Shown: positions 1 through 11,704, numbered from the stretch's first letter. The stretch: 64,000 nucleotides of DNA from Chelonoidis abingdonii (GCF_003597395.2 NC_133770.1:35416428-35480427); one strand, 5' to 3'. The notes: generated from the sequence alone by a model not told the origin. A program made the numbers and translations.

Positions 1-3000
1 AACTAGGAATTTGGGAGAGATGGTTGGGAGATGTCCAGGAGATCTCCACGCCAGAATTTAACCTGGAGAGGGAGCTAAACAAAGTAAGAGGGGATACGTC
101 CGTGGACCAAAGAATTGACATAAGGAGGAAGGGTAGTGTATATACCAGACTAACAGTTGATGCTGGTGGTACAATGTCTGTGCATAACGGGGTAAAGAAT
201 GTCAGTGAAGCCAAATGCCAAAGGTTAAATGTCTGTACACTAATGTGAGGAGCCTAGGTACAAAATGGAGGAACTGGAGCTATTGGTGCAGAAGTGAAAC
301 CGGATATTATAGGGATAACAGAAACATGTGGAATAGTAGTCATGACTGGAGTACAGGTATTGAAGGCTATGTGCTGTTTAGGAAAGACGAAAGGAAAGGC
401 AAAGGGGGGGAGTAGCATTGTACATCAATGATGAGGTTACTGTAAAGAAATAAGAAGGGAAGGAATGGAGAAGACAGAGTCTGTCTGGGCAAAGATCACA
501 CTGGGTAAGAAAGCTACTAGAGCCTCCCCTGAGATAGTGCTTGGGGTGTGCTACAGACCGCCGGGATCTGATTTGGATATGGATAGAGACCTCTTTAATG
601 TTGTTAATGAGGTAAACACCAAGGGGAATTGTGTGATCACAGGAGACTTCAACTTCCCAGTTATAGCCAGGAGGACAAGTGCTTGCAAGAATAATAGTGC
701 TCAGATTTTTCTGGATGTGATAGCAGATGGATTTCTTCACCAAGTAGTTGAAGAACAACAAGAGGGGATGCCATTTTAGATTCGGTTTTGGTGAGCAGTG
801 AGGACCTCATAGAAGAAATGATGTTGTAGGGGACAACCTTGGTTCAAGTGATCATGAACTAATTCAGTTCAAACTAGATGGAAGGATAAACAAAAATAGA
901 TCTGGGATTAGAGTTTGACTTCAAACGGGCTAATTTACAGAGTTAAGAAAATTAGTCAGGGAAGTGGATTGGACTGCAGAACTTGTGGATCTAAATGCGG
1001 AGGAGGCCTGGGATTACTTTAAGTCGAAGCTGCAGAAACTGTTGGAAGCCTGCATCCAAGAAAGGGAAAAAAACCATGGGCAGGAGTGTGTAGACCGAGC
1101 TGGATGAGCAAGCATCTTAGAGAGGTGAATTAGAAAAAAACAGAAAGGTGGGATTAGCAAGGGAAGCTACCTTAGTGAGGTCAGGACATGTAGGGATAAA
1201 GTGAGGAAGGCTAAAAGCCATGTAGAGTTGAACCTTGCAAAGGGAATTAAAACCCATAGTAAAAGGTTCTATAGCCACATAAATAAGAAGAAAACAAAGA
1301 AGAAGAAAGTGGGACCTCTATACACTGAGGATGGAATGGAGCTTAAGGATAACCTAGGCATGGCCCAATATCTAAATAAGTACTTTGCCTCAGTCTTTTA
1401 TAAGGCTAATGAGGAGCTTAGGGATGATGGAAGGATGTTAAACGGGAATGAGGATATGGAGGTAGATATTACCACATCAGAGGTAGAAGTCAAACTAGAA
1501 CAGCTAAATGGGACAAAATCGGAGGGCCCGGACAATCTCCATGCAAGAATATTAAGGAACTGACGCATGAAATTGCGAGCCCGTTAGCAGAATTTTTAAT
1601 GAATCGGTAAACTCAGGGGTTGTACCATACGACTGGAGAATTGCAACGTAGTTCCCATCTTCAAGAAAGGGGAAAAAAGTGATCCGAGTAACTATAGGCC
1701 TGTTAGTTTGACACTGTAGTATGTAAGGTCTTGGAAAAAATATTGAAGGAGAAAGTAGTAAAGGACATTGAGGTCAATAGTAATTGGGACAAATTACAAC
1801 ATGGTTTTACTAGAGGTAGATCGTGCCAAACCAACCTGATCTCCTTCTTTGAGAAGGTGACAGATTATTTAGATAAAGGAAATGCGGTAGATCTAATTAC
1901 CTCGATTTCAGTAAGGCATTTGAACGGTTCCACATGGGGAATTGTTAGTTAAATTGGAAAAGATGGGGATGAATATGAAAATTGAAGGTGGATTAGGAAT
2001 TGGTTAAAGGGGAGACTCCAACGGGTCATACTGAAGGGTGAACTGTCAGGCTGGAAGGAGGTTACTATGGAGTTCCTCAAGGATCGGCTTTGGGACCAAT
2101 CTTATTAACCTTTTTATTACTGACTTTGGCGCAAAGAGCGGGAATGTGCTAAAAAGTTTGTGGATGATACAAAGCTGTGGGGGTATTGCTAACACAGAGA
2201 AGGACTGGGATGCCATACAGGAAGATCTGGATGACCTTGTAAACTGGAGTAATAGTAATAGGATAAATTTATAGTGAAAGTGCAAGGTCATGCACTTAGG
2301 GATTAATAATAAGAAATTTAGATATACATTGGGGACCCATCAGTTGGAAAAACAGAGGAGGAGAGGGACCTTGGGTATTGGTTGATCGCAGGATGACTGA
2401 GCCGCAATGCGATATGGCCGTTAAAAAAGCAAATGCGGCTTTAGGATGCATCAGGCGAGGTATTTCCAGCAAAGATAAGGAGAGTAAGTTAGTGTTAGTA
2501 CCGTTGTATAAGGCGCTGGTGAGACCGCACCTGGAAACTGTGTGCAGTTCTGGTCTCCCATGTTTAAGAAGGATGAATTCAAACTGGAACATGTTCAGAG
2601 ACGGGCTACTAGGATGATCCGAGGAATGGAAAACCTGCCTTTGAAAGGAGACTCAAAGAGCTTGGCTTGTTTAGCTAGCCAAAAGAAGACTCCGGGGGAT
2701 ATGCTTGCTCTAGATAAATATATCAGGGGATTAACATTAGGGAGGGAGAGGAATTATTTAAGCTTAGTACTAACGTAGACACAAGGTCAAAGGGTACAAA
2801 CTGGACACTAGGAAGTTCAGACTTGAAATTAGACCAAGGTTTCTAACCATTAGAGGAGTGAAGTTCTGGAACAGCCTTCCGAGGGAGTAGTGGGGGCAAA
2901 AGACATATCTGGCTTTAAGACTAAGCTTGATAAGTTTATGGAGGGATGATATGACAGGATAGTTTAATTTTGGCAATTGTTTGGATTATCAGCAGATAGG

Positions 3001-3164
3001 TCTGCTCAATGGTATGGGATGGGATCAGAGTACTGCAGAGACTTCTTCCTGACTGCTGGCTGGGGAGCCTTGCCCACATGCTCAGGGTTTAGCTGATTGC
3101 CATTTTGGGGTCGGGAAGGAATTTTCCTCCAGGGCAGATTGGCAGAGGCTCTGGAGGTTTTTTT
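1..3164 (+). mobile_element. CR1 LINE copy A: ORF2 and partial 3' UTR
   Basis: Degenerate CR1 non-LTR retrotransposon. Pieces of one ORF2 are spread over several frames. Endonuclease: CLYTNVRSLG near 230, VCYRPPGSDL near 545 and ITGDFNFP near 640-660, then a SDHE block near 850. Reverse transcriptase: a SEGPDNLHARIL block near 1520, SNYRPVSL near 1690, HGFTRGRSCQTNL near 1803, a PQGSALGPI block near 2075 and the catalytic FVDD box at 2157-2168. The connection domain follows (RRATRMIRG near 2600). The 3' UTR (GCCCACATGCTCAGGG.., 3070 onward) stops about 130 bp before the usual 3' end. The window opens at the ORF1/ORF2 boundary as judged by alignment with copy B at about 19640. Stops and frameshifts make it inactive. 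Confidence 0.9.
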
Positions 3165-3736
3165 CTCCAGGCCTCGGATCTTTTCTTCCATCAGCTCTAT
3201 CAGGCGGCACTTCATGCAGATGTAACCCTTTTCAGGTAACCCTTCCAGCATCATGTACATGCCGCAGCTTCCACATCCAGTCATCCTCATTGTGTCTTTT
3301 GCTGCCACCTCTGTATCAGACATGGCCTCCCTGCCTCGTGCCTGGCGGTCCAGGCCCCACAACACAACGCGGACCCCCTACAGGCACCGGGCTCCTGGCA
3401 CCCCACTGTCCACTCTCTTCTCTGGCTTGTTGGTTCCTCTGCCTTAGTCTCCCCTGCAACCTCCCCCTGGAAACTCCCTCTGAAACTCCCCTGTTAGCAG
3501 CTCTGTTCGCTGGCTGCTGTGCCGCTGCCTGACTGGCTGGCTACTTATATAGGACCCCTAATCAGGGAAGCCCCGCCCCCTACTCAGGGCTCAGCTGCTC
3601 TCCCAGCACACGGCCCCTAGCGGCCTCCACACACACGCACACTCACTAACTACACAATACAATCCACAAACTATAAAAACCTGCTCCTCCAACAGAACTC
3701 CCTCTGAAACTCCCCTGTTAGCAGCTCTGTTCGCTG
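3165..3736 (-). mobile_element. Inverted CR1 5' end: promoter repeats and ORF1 start
   Basis: Read on the minus strand, this holds a GC-rich leader with a TATATAAG box near 3546-3553, then an ATG at about 3323 starting MSDTEVAAKDT and a cysteine motif (GCGSCGMYMMLEGL..GYICMKC, a zinc-finger-like CxxC..CxxC), then a RLIELMEEKIRGLE coiled-coil start. This is the ORF1 N-terminus I associate with turtle CR1. At 3165 it runs directly into the antisense of copy A's 3' UTR, so the minus-strand ORF 3006-3365 is a chimera. A 41-bp segment at 3472-3512 is repeated at 3696-3736, suggesting tandem promoter monomers 224 bp apart. Confidence 0.65.
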
Positions 3737-4010
3737 TCTCAATAAGCCCTCCTGTTTTATGCTGGCTGAGAGTCACTCTGGTCTAGAGAACAAGGTTGCA
3801 TCAACCCCTTTGGGGTTGAGGGGGCCCCAAGGGGTCCAGTGCGGCAGAGACAGACATGCTAAGGCTCAGAGAGGTGTGGCTCCAGGAGGTGGAGGGGCCT
3901 GACCCCAAGACAGAGTGGACCCCCAACAAGAGCTGTCATACTGAAGGGGGTTCTCCCCACAGACTGCACGGGGCCACGAGTGGGCACGATCTGTGAGTCC
4001 GTGACACCTT
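3737..4010 (-). mobile_element. LTR-like sequence next to CR1 5' end
   Basis: The minus strand starts TGTCACGGACTCACAG at about 4009, a head I recognise from turtle LTR-like repeats, and runs to a GGGCTTATTGAGACAG block next to the CR1 leader. No internal region, primer-binding site or target duplication was found, so the class is uncertain. It may be a fragment into which CR1 inserted. Confidence 0.4.
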
Positions 4011-5377
4011 GCTTATGGATTAGAAAGCAAATATATCAAAAAGAGTTATTGGGAAACCTTTTCCCTCCCTTTCTTTCCATAGTTTAAGGTTTGAGGTTTC
4101 CCTTCAACAGTCTAGGTCAGCACAAGTACTTAAACTGAGTTATGCAGGATACAGAGCTTCTTGCTCTATTTTAGCTGCTACGGTAATAGAGGAAAACCTG
4201 AACTCAAACCTTAGCAGGCAAACTCCTTTAGGTTCACCCTGGGTGTTTCTACATTCTTGTCACTTTAAAGTTACATTAAAGTTACTACTGTAAATTAAAC
4301 ATGCACACCCGTGGCAATTCTCAAGCTATGGAAAATGTAAAGTCTTAGTTCAGAAGATTTTTTTTCTTTAGAAATGTGAATTCAGTGTGAGAAGCTTTAT
4401 ACCTAATTTTACATGTTTAGTTATCAGGCTCAAACTGTGTAGTCTGTGATATCATAAACTCGAGTAGAAGTTATAAGAGGCACAGGTAATATTCATCTGT
4501 AGTCAAATTAAGGACTTTTCCTTCTAATGTAACTCCATACTCTCCTGTATAATTGTTGGCCTCTAAATTTTGTTTGATAACAGTAAATAAATCTCTTCTG
4601 TAGAATTCTTTTATCGGAAGAGTCCCATTTTCTTCTTTCCGGTACCAGAGCTGATACTATTGCTATGTTACCTATCCTGAAAACAGGAAAATCCCACCAG
4701 TAACGTTTTCATGAATGACCCAGTCCAACCGACCAAACAAACCAAAACACAAAAAAAACCCCACACACCCCTCTACTAACAAAGCCTGTTAACATGGCAA
4801 ATCCCTTCAACTGCATATTTCCATAAAAATCATCACCACTAGTACAAATCAAACTATGTAAAGCTCTGGTGTTTTACTATGTTCAGAACTTACCCATATT
4901 GCCAGTTTAGCTTTATTTCCATCAACTGAAATTGTTTTCACCTTGAAGTCAACACCTGGAAAAATAAAAAAGTTTAGTTCTCCTTCAAACATGTGTTATG
5001 ATTAATTTTGTCAGACAGAAAGACAACAAAAGATCCAAGTAAGTCAAACTGAAGTTGTGCTTTGACAATAGCAGGTGGAATGGATTAGTTTAGTCGGTTA
5101 CTATTTGCTCACTCACCCCCCACATCTCTCCTACTTTCCCCTCTATGGTCCTATACCAGGCTTTGAAATTAGGGCTTAGAAGAGAGTCTTCAAGTAACCT
5201 TGGGCCATGGGCCAATCGGTATATCATGGAAGTGAAGCAGGTACTAATTTCCTTCATGAAGTGTAGTGTTCTTGAGTATGCTGTTCAAGTTAATTCCAAA
5301 TTCCCCACTCCTCCACATAGTTTGCTCCAGTCTAGATTCCAATTTCTAACCTTTCATTACACCATTTCCTAGTGTGC
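4011..5377. other. RAB18 introns 2 and 3 flank, no recognised repeat
   Basis: AT-rich single-copy-looking intronic DNA around exon 3. Apart from the exon, I see only A-rich runs near 4740-4770 and nothing that reads as a gene, RNA or known repeat. Confidence 0.5.
4894..4955 (-). CDS. RAB18: RAB18 coding exon 3 (effector loop)
   Basis: This 62-base exon encodes VDFKVKTISVDGNKAKLAIW after completing the Gly codon from exon 2. It covers the switch I/effector region and the beta strands before the DTAGQE motif. The acceptor is TTTTTCCAG and the donor is GTAAGT at 4893 downward. The exon ends exactly after the TGG codon, where RAB18 is known to be split before DTAGQERF. I looked for the DTAGQERF exon between 1 and 4893 on the minus strand and did not find it, so the rest of the gene (G3 to G5 motifs and prenylated C-terminus) lies outside the window to the left. 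Confidence 0.95.
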
Positions 5378-5387
5378 ATCAGCTATG

Positions 5388-5478
5388 GGCTTGATGCAAT
5401 TCTATAGCCCATGTTATGCAGGAGATCAGACTAGGTGGTCATAATTATCCCCCTTCTGGCCTTAAGATCTATGACACT
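5388..5478 (+). mobile_element. CR1 3' terminal fragment
   Basis: Contains the CR1/SINE tail block GCAGGAGATCAGACTAGG..TGGTCATAATTATC..CTTCTGGCCTTAAGATCTATGA, the last 90 bp of a CR1-type 3' end. The rest of the element is absent, as expected of a 5'-truncated insertion. Confidence 0.7.
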
Positions 5479-5494
5479 GATCTAACAGTTAAAA

Positions 5495-6000
5495 GACCAT
5501 TCAGATGAAGATGCTATAATGCCTCTTAGAAGAGTCCCGGCAGACAGTGCTGGTCAATTGCTTCTCTGTCCCAGGGAACCTCAAGGATCTCACCTGGGGT
5601 CTATTCTATTATTTCTTGCTTAAAAAGCCATTGGGAGGATTAAACAGGAAAGATGGTTTATGGCATACTCGTTGCTGAGGACACTCAATTGTCTTCCACA
5701 CATTTGACCCACCTATTGCAGTGGAACTAATGGCTTCCTGTTTGCATGAGGACAAGCTGCCCAAAGCTCAGTCCAGATAAGATAGAAATAATGTTACTGA
5801 GTTGGGGGTAGGGGAAAAGTATGCATGTTACCTTCAACAAAAAAGTTTGGGTAATATTAGGTTCTGGGTTGCTCCTGAATACCTAGGTATTGTCTGTGGT
5901 CAAGACTGCCTCTCCACCCCTGGCTAGGAGAGTGCATCTACCAGGAACTGATCAAGACCTGGGCTCAATTATTCATAATTTGTCACCTACAGGCTAGATT
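5495..6000 (+). mobile_element. Ancient LINE remnant, L2-like reverse transcriptase
   Basis: Weakly preserved reverse-transcriptase text: a FSVPGNLKDLTWGLFYYFL stretch near 5560, an EDTQL motif near 5680 in the position of the ADDTQL catalytic box, and LSPDKIEIMLL near 5770, like the LNxxKTEVLL motif of L2 elements. Frameshifted and old. Assigned to L2 or a close relative by motif memory only. Confidence 0.45.
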
Positions 6001-6371
6001 AGAGCATTCTACATGGGATTACAACCATACCTTTTAGAAACTTTTGTATGGAATGTATTTTATGAAGCAGTGCTTCACCTAGAAAGCATATTACATTAGC
6101 ATTTCCAGAGTCACACACACTGCTAATAAGTTTGAATGGAGTTTGAGGTATTTTCAGTTTATCAAGTCACAAATGACAGCCTGGTTACGTGGCACACTGC
6201 TTTCATGTGAGGATGCTGCTGTTACAATCAATCAATGGAGTCACTACAGCTGGAGTTTAACTCAATTTTCTGAAGGGTCCTTTACTTTGGAATTTTTTTT
6301 TTTTTGCTTTAGTGCTCCACAGCTTCTATTCATTAATTTTCTAGGCACACTGCAGCGTGATACACCTAGAT

Positions 6372-7193
6372 CAGGGGTTGGCAACCTACAGCATGCGTGC
6401 CAAAGGTGGCATGCGAGCTGATTTTTGACAGCACACGGAGCAGGCTGAGCTGCTCAGCCTGCTGCCACTCTGGGGTTCCTGCTGCTGGCCCCTTGCTAGC
6501 CGGGGTCCCGCCGCCGGTCCTACTCAGTGCCCACTGCTGGCCTGGGGTTCCTTCCCCCAGGCTGGCAGTGGGCTGAGACCCCAGCTGGCAGGAATCAGTG
6601 GCTGAAACCCCAGAGGGGAGCTGGCAGAGACACTCAGCCCACCCCTGAAACCTCAGAGCTGGGCAAGCTGACCCGCTCAGCCCACTGCTGATCTGGGGTT
6701 CTGGCTGCTGACCCCTTACTAGCTGGGGTCCCCACTGCAGCCCCACTCACCTTGCTTCCTGCATAGGTCCCCTGCCAGACAGGGTCCAGGCTTCCGGCCC
6801 TGCTCAACCCTACCAGCTGCCAGCTCCACTCACTTCAGCTGCTGATCTGTGGTTCCAGCCGCTGACCTCCTGCCAGCCAGTTATCAGCTTATAACTCAGA
6901 AGCCTGTGTGCAGCTTAAAGTATCCAAATACGTGCCACCAGACACTGGAAAACTCAGCAACGGCAAGGATCACACTAAACTAATAAGATCTGCATTTTAA
7001 TTTTAAATAAAGCTTCTGAAACATTTTGAAAACCTTGTTTACTTTACATATAACAGTAGTTTGGTTATATATTAAAGACTTATAGAGACACCTTCTAAAA
7101 AACATTAATATGTATTACCGGCACGCGAAGCCTTAAATTTGAGTGTATACATGAAGACTTGGCACACCACTGCTGAAAGGCTGCCGACCCCTG
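6372..7193. mobile_element. hAT-type non-autonomous DNA transposon, 822 bp
   Basis: Ends are inverted repeats: CAGGGGTTGGCAACCT on the left and the reverse complement CAGGGGTCGGCAGCCT on the right (14 of 16). The interior starts with a GC-rich CTGCTCAGCC-type region and ends AT-rich. No transposase frame. I could not find a convincing 8-bp target duplication at the exact ends. Confidence 0.75.
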
Positions 7194-7224
7194 GTATAAT
7201 ACTAACTCAAAAAAGCATACTGAT

Positions 7225-7415
7225 CAGATTTAACTCTTATTTAGCACCTTGTATCTCCAAAGAGCATGACAAACAGTAGTTGTGATAACAGCCTGATGAG
7301 ATAACTAAGTATTGTACCCTTTTATGATATGGCAGGAGTGAGGCAGAGAGGTTTAAGGAGTTGCCCAAGACCAAACAGAGAGTCTGTATCAGAGCCAGGT
7401 TTAGATTTGCTAGCT
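7225..7415 (-). mobile_element. MIR-type SINE
   Basis: Antisense MIR signature: a GAGGCAGAGAGGTTTAAGG block followed by GAGTTGCCCAAGACC and GTATCAGAGCCAGGTTTAGA, preceded by an L2-type tail (TAGCACCTTGTATCTCC). Heavily mutated. Confidence 0.6.
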
Positions 7416-8049
7416 GCTACTCTTGTGGTAGATTAACAAGTTTAAAATAACCCATAAGAGTAGGGAATGGGGTACTTGTAAATCAAACAAACAAACAAAC
7501 AATTATGAGACAAACTTCAGCATCACACAGTCTAAAAATATTATAGCTGAGTTAAAGACCCACAAAAAGAGGGATTCAACACAGAATGTAGACAAAATCT
7601 TAACACCAACAATCTGGCCAGGAAAAACAGATTTCCCTGTCAATCAAGGATAGCCAAAACACACAGTGTAGACAAATGTAGTTTAATTACCCACTGCTTG
7701 TTAAAAAAAGCTGCAAACCTGCGTTTAACAATTATGAAGGCGCTGACTGAACTTGGCCAACCTCAGTATGAAACTGACCCTCTCTCCTGTCTTAGTCAGG
7801 CAGAGTAAGTTTATGATCTGCCTGACTTACTAGTTTGATAAAATGCTCCTCTATCTTTCAGTTAACTATGTCCAAACCTGTGACTCGGGAAAAATCTGGG
7901 ACAATCATATTCTCTTCCTGAACAGCCAAAACCAACATCCAAGATGTCTGAACAAGTTAACATAGGCATGTTATTTTTAATCTGAAAGCAATACCAATTT
8001 TTTTTAAAAACCACAACCACCACCACTATCATGCTGATGAAATACTTAC

Positions 8050-8096
8050 ATTGACACTTCATGGCAACAGTAATATCTATATTCATTCTTAATTTA
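8050..8096 (-). other. Candidate cryptic or poison exon in RAB18 intron 2
   Basis: On the minus strand a pyrimidine tract (TTTTTGTTTTTTGTCTTCCAG) precedes 47 bases that end at a GTAAGTATTT donor. If spliced between exons 2 and 3 the phase would give a TAA stop at its second full codon. Splice signals are good, but nothing in the sequence shows that it is used. Confidence 0.25.
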
Positions 8097-8603
8097 CTGG
8101 AAGACAAAAAACAAAAATTTGCAATATTTATCAAATTTAGTACAGATGCCAAGACAAAATAACTATGTGAGAAAATGTACAGAAATGCACTCCAAAGGCA
8201 AAATGAATACCAGTACACTTAAATATTAAGATTTGGGGAAGCTTAGTCAGAGAAGTTTAGTGAGTAGTTTAGAAAGTCACCCAGTGTCTATTCACCATTT
8301 AAGCCTTTAATATAAGACAAGTGGCAAGGGGAGAACTAGTTTCACAGCAAAATTAAATATTGCAATTAACTTTAAAAACTAAATGAAATATGACTGGTTC
8401 AGGAGTTTAGCTACCTCTTATAAAAGACCAGTGGTTGCAAAAAAGCAGTCTCCATTGTCAGTAACATTTTGAAATATATTTTCATGAAACTGTAGTAGCA
8501 CACAGCTCCCAATAAATTTAGTGGAATGGGAGGCACATGGGGGTCACAAAGCTAAAACCCTATGCAAGGATTTGAACATGTACTTCTTGTTTTATCATCT
8601 CCA

Positions 8604-8700
8604 GGAATAGGCACCGACTCTGTGGGTGCTCGAGCCCCAGAGCAGCCATGGAAAAAAAATAGTGGGTGCTCAGCATCCCCTGGCAGCCCCTGCTGCTACT
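8604..8700 (+). mobile_element. Fragment of a turtle DNA-transposon-like repeat
   Basis: GGCACCGACTCTGTGGGTGCTC..and AGTGGGTGCTCAGCATCCCC resemble a repeat I know from turtle DNA. Only one end is clear; it may continue to the A-tract near 8735. Confidence 0.4.
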
Positions 8701-9415
8701 TTAGTCTTCATTAATTTGATTATAAGAAAGCCCCAAAAAAAAAAAAAAAGTGAGCTGGCAGAAAGGCACATTTGTAACATAGCTAGATTCCACAAACAGA
8801 CGCAAAAAAGGTTAATAATGAAAAGTCTACTGGTGTAAACACAGCAAATGCACAATCCAACAGAATAGATTCAGAACACAAATACCTTATATTTATACTG
8901 TATATAGTTCCTTTCATCCAGAAAGATCAAGAACTTTGAATTGAATGTCAATATTACTTCATCCGCTACTGAAATAAGTTGTCTAAGAGTGCACGTGAGA
9001 CACCATGCTACAGAGCAATTGTGGGGGACGGGGGGAGAATGGTAAGATGAAGAAGTGAACAAAAGATTTACCCAGCTGGAAATACTGGGGGTTACGTTAT
9101 TTACAATGCAACTTGCCCTCTGGTTGGACTTTGGTGCCAGGAAAATCTACTCTTATAAGAGTATCTTTGGATAGTTAATGGATCTGTGTTCAGGTTCTCA
9201 TTTCACAGTGCTACCAGAAGATTACATACAAATACATGGCTAAATAGGGTAAAATCCTGGACCAGTGAAGTCAGTGGAAAGACTACCATTTATTTTAACT
9301 GAGCTATGATTTCATCCATAGTATTTACATATGCAGCACATTAGTAACTCTGGACTTTCTACTCCCAGCCTTCAGCCATTTGAGCTAAAGGAGAGCTGAC
9401 AGTAACCATCTAAGC

Positions 9416-9681
9416 CAGTGGTCCCCAAACTTTTCCGGGTAGCGGGTGCCGGATGACGAGCCACTGAGGACCGTGGCCGGCAGACAAGCATCCGCCAAGA
9501 AACTGCAACATCAAGAGGCATCGCAGCCGAAAATCAGAGGCATTTTGGCGGTGACACCTTTTGGTGACACCGCTTTTCAGTGGCATTTTGGCAGATGCTT
9601 CTCTGTCGATCAGTATGCGAGTGCATATAGATGCTCCGGTGGGTGCCATGGCACCTGCGGGCACCGCGTCTGGGACCCCTG
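9416..9681. mobile_element. hAT MITE with perfect 8-bp target duplication
   Basis: Ends CAGTGGTCCCC and its imperfect inverse (right end reads as CAGGGGTCCCA). It is flanked by ATCTAAGC at 9408-9415 and again at 9682-9689, an exact 8-bp duplication typical of hAT. It inserted at the left border of the neighbouring MITE. Confidence 0.9.
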
Positions 9682-9683
9682 AT

Positions 9684-9945
9684 CTAAGCCCTTGTCTACA
9701 CTGGGGGGGGGGGGGAGGGGAGGAGAGGAAGAGGGGATCTAAGTTACACAACTTCATCTACGTGAATAACGTAGCTGATGTTGACGTACTTAGATCGACT
9801 TACTGTGGCATCTTCACCGCGGTGAGTTGACTGCTGTCACTCCATCGACTCTGCCTGCACCTCTTGCAGCACTGGAGTACAAGAGAGGGCTTGGGGGTCA
9901 ATTTATCAATTGCTGATCCGGCGGGTAGTGTAGACATACCCTTAG
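9684..9945. mobile_element. MITE with GTCTACACT terminal inverted repeats
   Basis: Left end CTAAGCCCTTGTCTACACT; right end reads inversely as CTAAGGGTATGTCTACACT (about 15 of 19 match). A long G run at 9703-9716 interrupts it. No coding capacity. Confidence 0.75.
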
Positions 9946-10008
9946 TGACCAAACAAAGCAAGTCTGACACTTAATCCAATAGAGGGCAGTGCCACCCACC
10001 AGCTAGTA

Positions 10009-10224
10009 CAGTGGTTCTCAAACTTTTGTACTGGTGACCCCTTTCATAGGCTTGCTATAAGTGTGCCCCCCCCCTTAAATATACTAAAAGGTGTTTTTAA
10101 TTTATAACACCATTACAATGCTGGAGGCAAAGCGGGACGTAGGGGTGAAGGCTGACAGCTCCCAACCCACCATGTAATCCCTCACAACCCCAAGGGGTAA
10201 CAAACCCCAGTTTGAGAACCCCTG
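10009..10224. mobile_element. hAT MITE with 8-bp target duplication
   Basis: Ends CAGTGGTTCTCAAACTTT and the inverse CAGGGGTTCTCAAACTGG. Flanks AGCTAGTA (10001-10008) and AACTAGTA (10225-10232) match at 7 of 8. No coding capacity. Confidence 0.88.
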
Positions 10225-10294
10225 AACTAGTACATGACAATGGCATTTCTGAGGTTCAAAATACTATACACCATCATGCTGGAGCACGGGTCCA

Positions 10295-10467
10295 TAGAGC
10301 CCTGCGCAGATACATAATTGGTATTCGCATGTGATCCACAAAAAATAATCCACAGATATCTCCAGATTTGCAGGGCTTTAGATATAAAATTTGGAATCAT
10401 TCACAATCCACAAAAATACTCAATGGATGTGGATATCTGTGGATAATTTGTGGTTTGCAGGGCTCTG
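10295..10467. mobile_element. hAT-like MITE, AGAGCCCTGC ends
   Basis: Perfect 10-bp inverted repeats AGAGCCCTGC (10296-10305) and GCAGGGCTCT (10457-10466). Flanking CGGGTCCA and CTGATCCA match at 6 of 8, consistent with an aged hAT duplication. A relative lies at 12584-12696. Confidence 0.7.
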
Positions 10468-10479
10468 CTGATCCAGTAG

Positions 10480-11700
10480 AGCTATTCACTGACCAACAAA
10501 GCTGACAGTGTCACAAACTAGGACCACCAAAGGACAACAGCCACTGAAGACCTCATGCCACAGTTCAGCCTAGAATTTGAGAGGCCTTCCCTGAGTTGAG
10601 CATGATCATCGGTATGCATGGAAATATGCAGTTATGCATTAGCAGAGGCTAAGAGAAAGGAAAGCTAACTATTTAACAACGTAATCCCTCTCCAAAGTGG
10701 ACAGAGCACTGCACTTTGTATTTCACAAGCGGAGTTCATTCCCAGGAGGAAGGTCTTAACATTTTTAAACCCCCATTCCAAAAATGGAACAAAGTTCTAT
10801 CAGCACAATAAAATAGCTCAGCTCCTATATTTCTCTTAACTCAGCACACTTCTCTTCCCCCTGCCCCCCACCCAAAAAAAAAATAAAAGGAACAAGAGCA
10901 TAAAAAGGGAGATACTTTTACAATAGGATACTGCTTAATCTTAGCCATGTAAGTTAGTCCTTTGGGACCTCAGTCTCCCTCCTCCATCCATTAAGAGAGG
11001 GACTTAACCAGTACTGGAAAAGTGGTTTCAGGATTTTTTTTTTTAAAAAAATAAAGCACATTTAAGCTTTATTCTGTGTTTATGTATGCTTTTTCCTCTC
11101 CTCTTTAAAGCATTTCAGAACACTGGCCATGCACAGTTCAAGAGACACTTTTTTTTTTTGAAAGCTATTACACCCAGCAAATAAGTTAAGTGCCAAAAGG
11201 TAGCACTGTAGCAATGCTCAGGTTGAGAAATCAGCTTTTGAGTTAGGAGCTTGATAATTTAAGATTTCAGCTTATGCCAATCAATTACATATAAGCATTT
11301 CTAAATTTATTCCTTTCCTTTGTAAGGCTTTATTTGTTGCTATGCAGTCTACAATGTAAGTTCTCTCTACTATGCTTGGCATTAACGTTGCCACTTTTTT
11401 TTTTTTTTTAAGTTCCTTATTTTAGGCACTGATTGCTGCATATTTCTCAAATCTTTCACTGATGATAGGTTTTGCATTGCTACACGGTACATGCACCAAC
11501 AACAATGCATGTTAGAACAAGAAGTCAGGCCAATTGTGCATATTAACTGATAGGGACCAAATTTCATGTTTGAAATTTTGCCATTGGCTCCCAAAGACTC
11601 ATGACTAGACTAAATCATTCCTTCTATAAAGGGCACTTGCAGGCTTTTCATAAGAACGGAAAATGTGGGCATAAAGGCAAGATTTGGAATTCTGCCTGGG
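10480..11700. other. Intron DNA without recognised features
   Basis: AT-rich RAB18 intron 2 sequence with several A or T homopolymers (near 10874, 11036, 11150, 11395). I see no gene, RNA or confident repeat. Confidence 0.4.
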
Positions 11701-11704
11701 CAGG

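Noticed and set aside
1..4893. RAB18 exon 4 (DTAGQERF region)
   Set aside because: Searched on the minus strand and not found. It must lie beyond the left edge.
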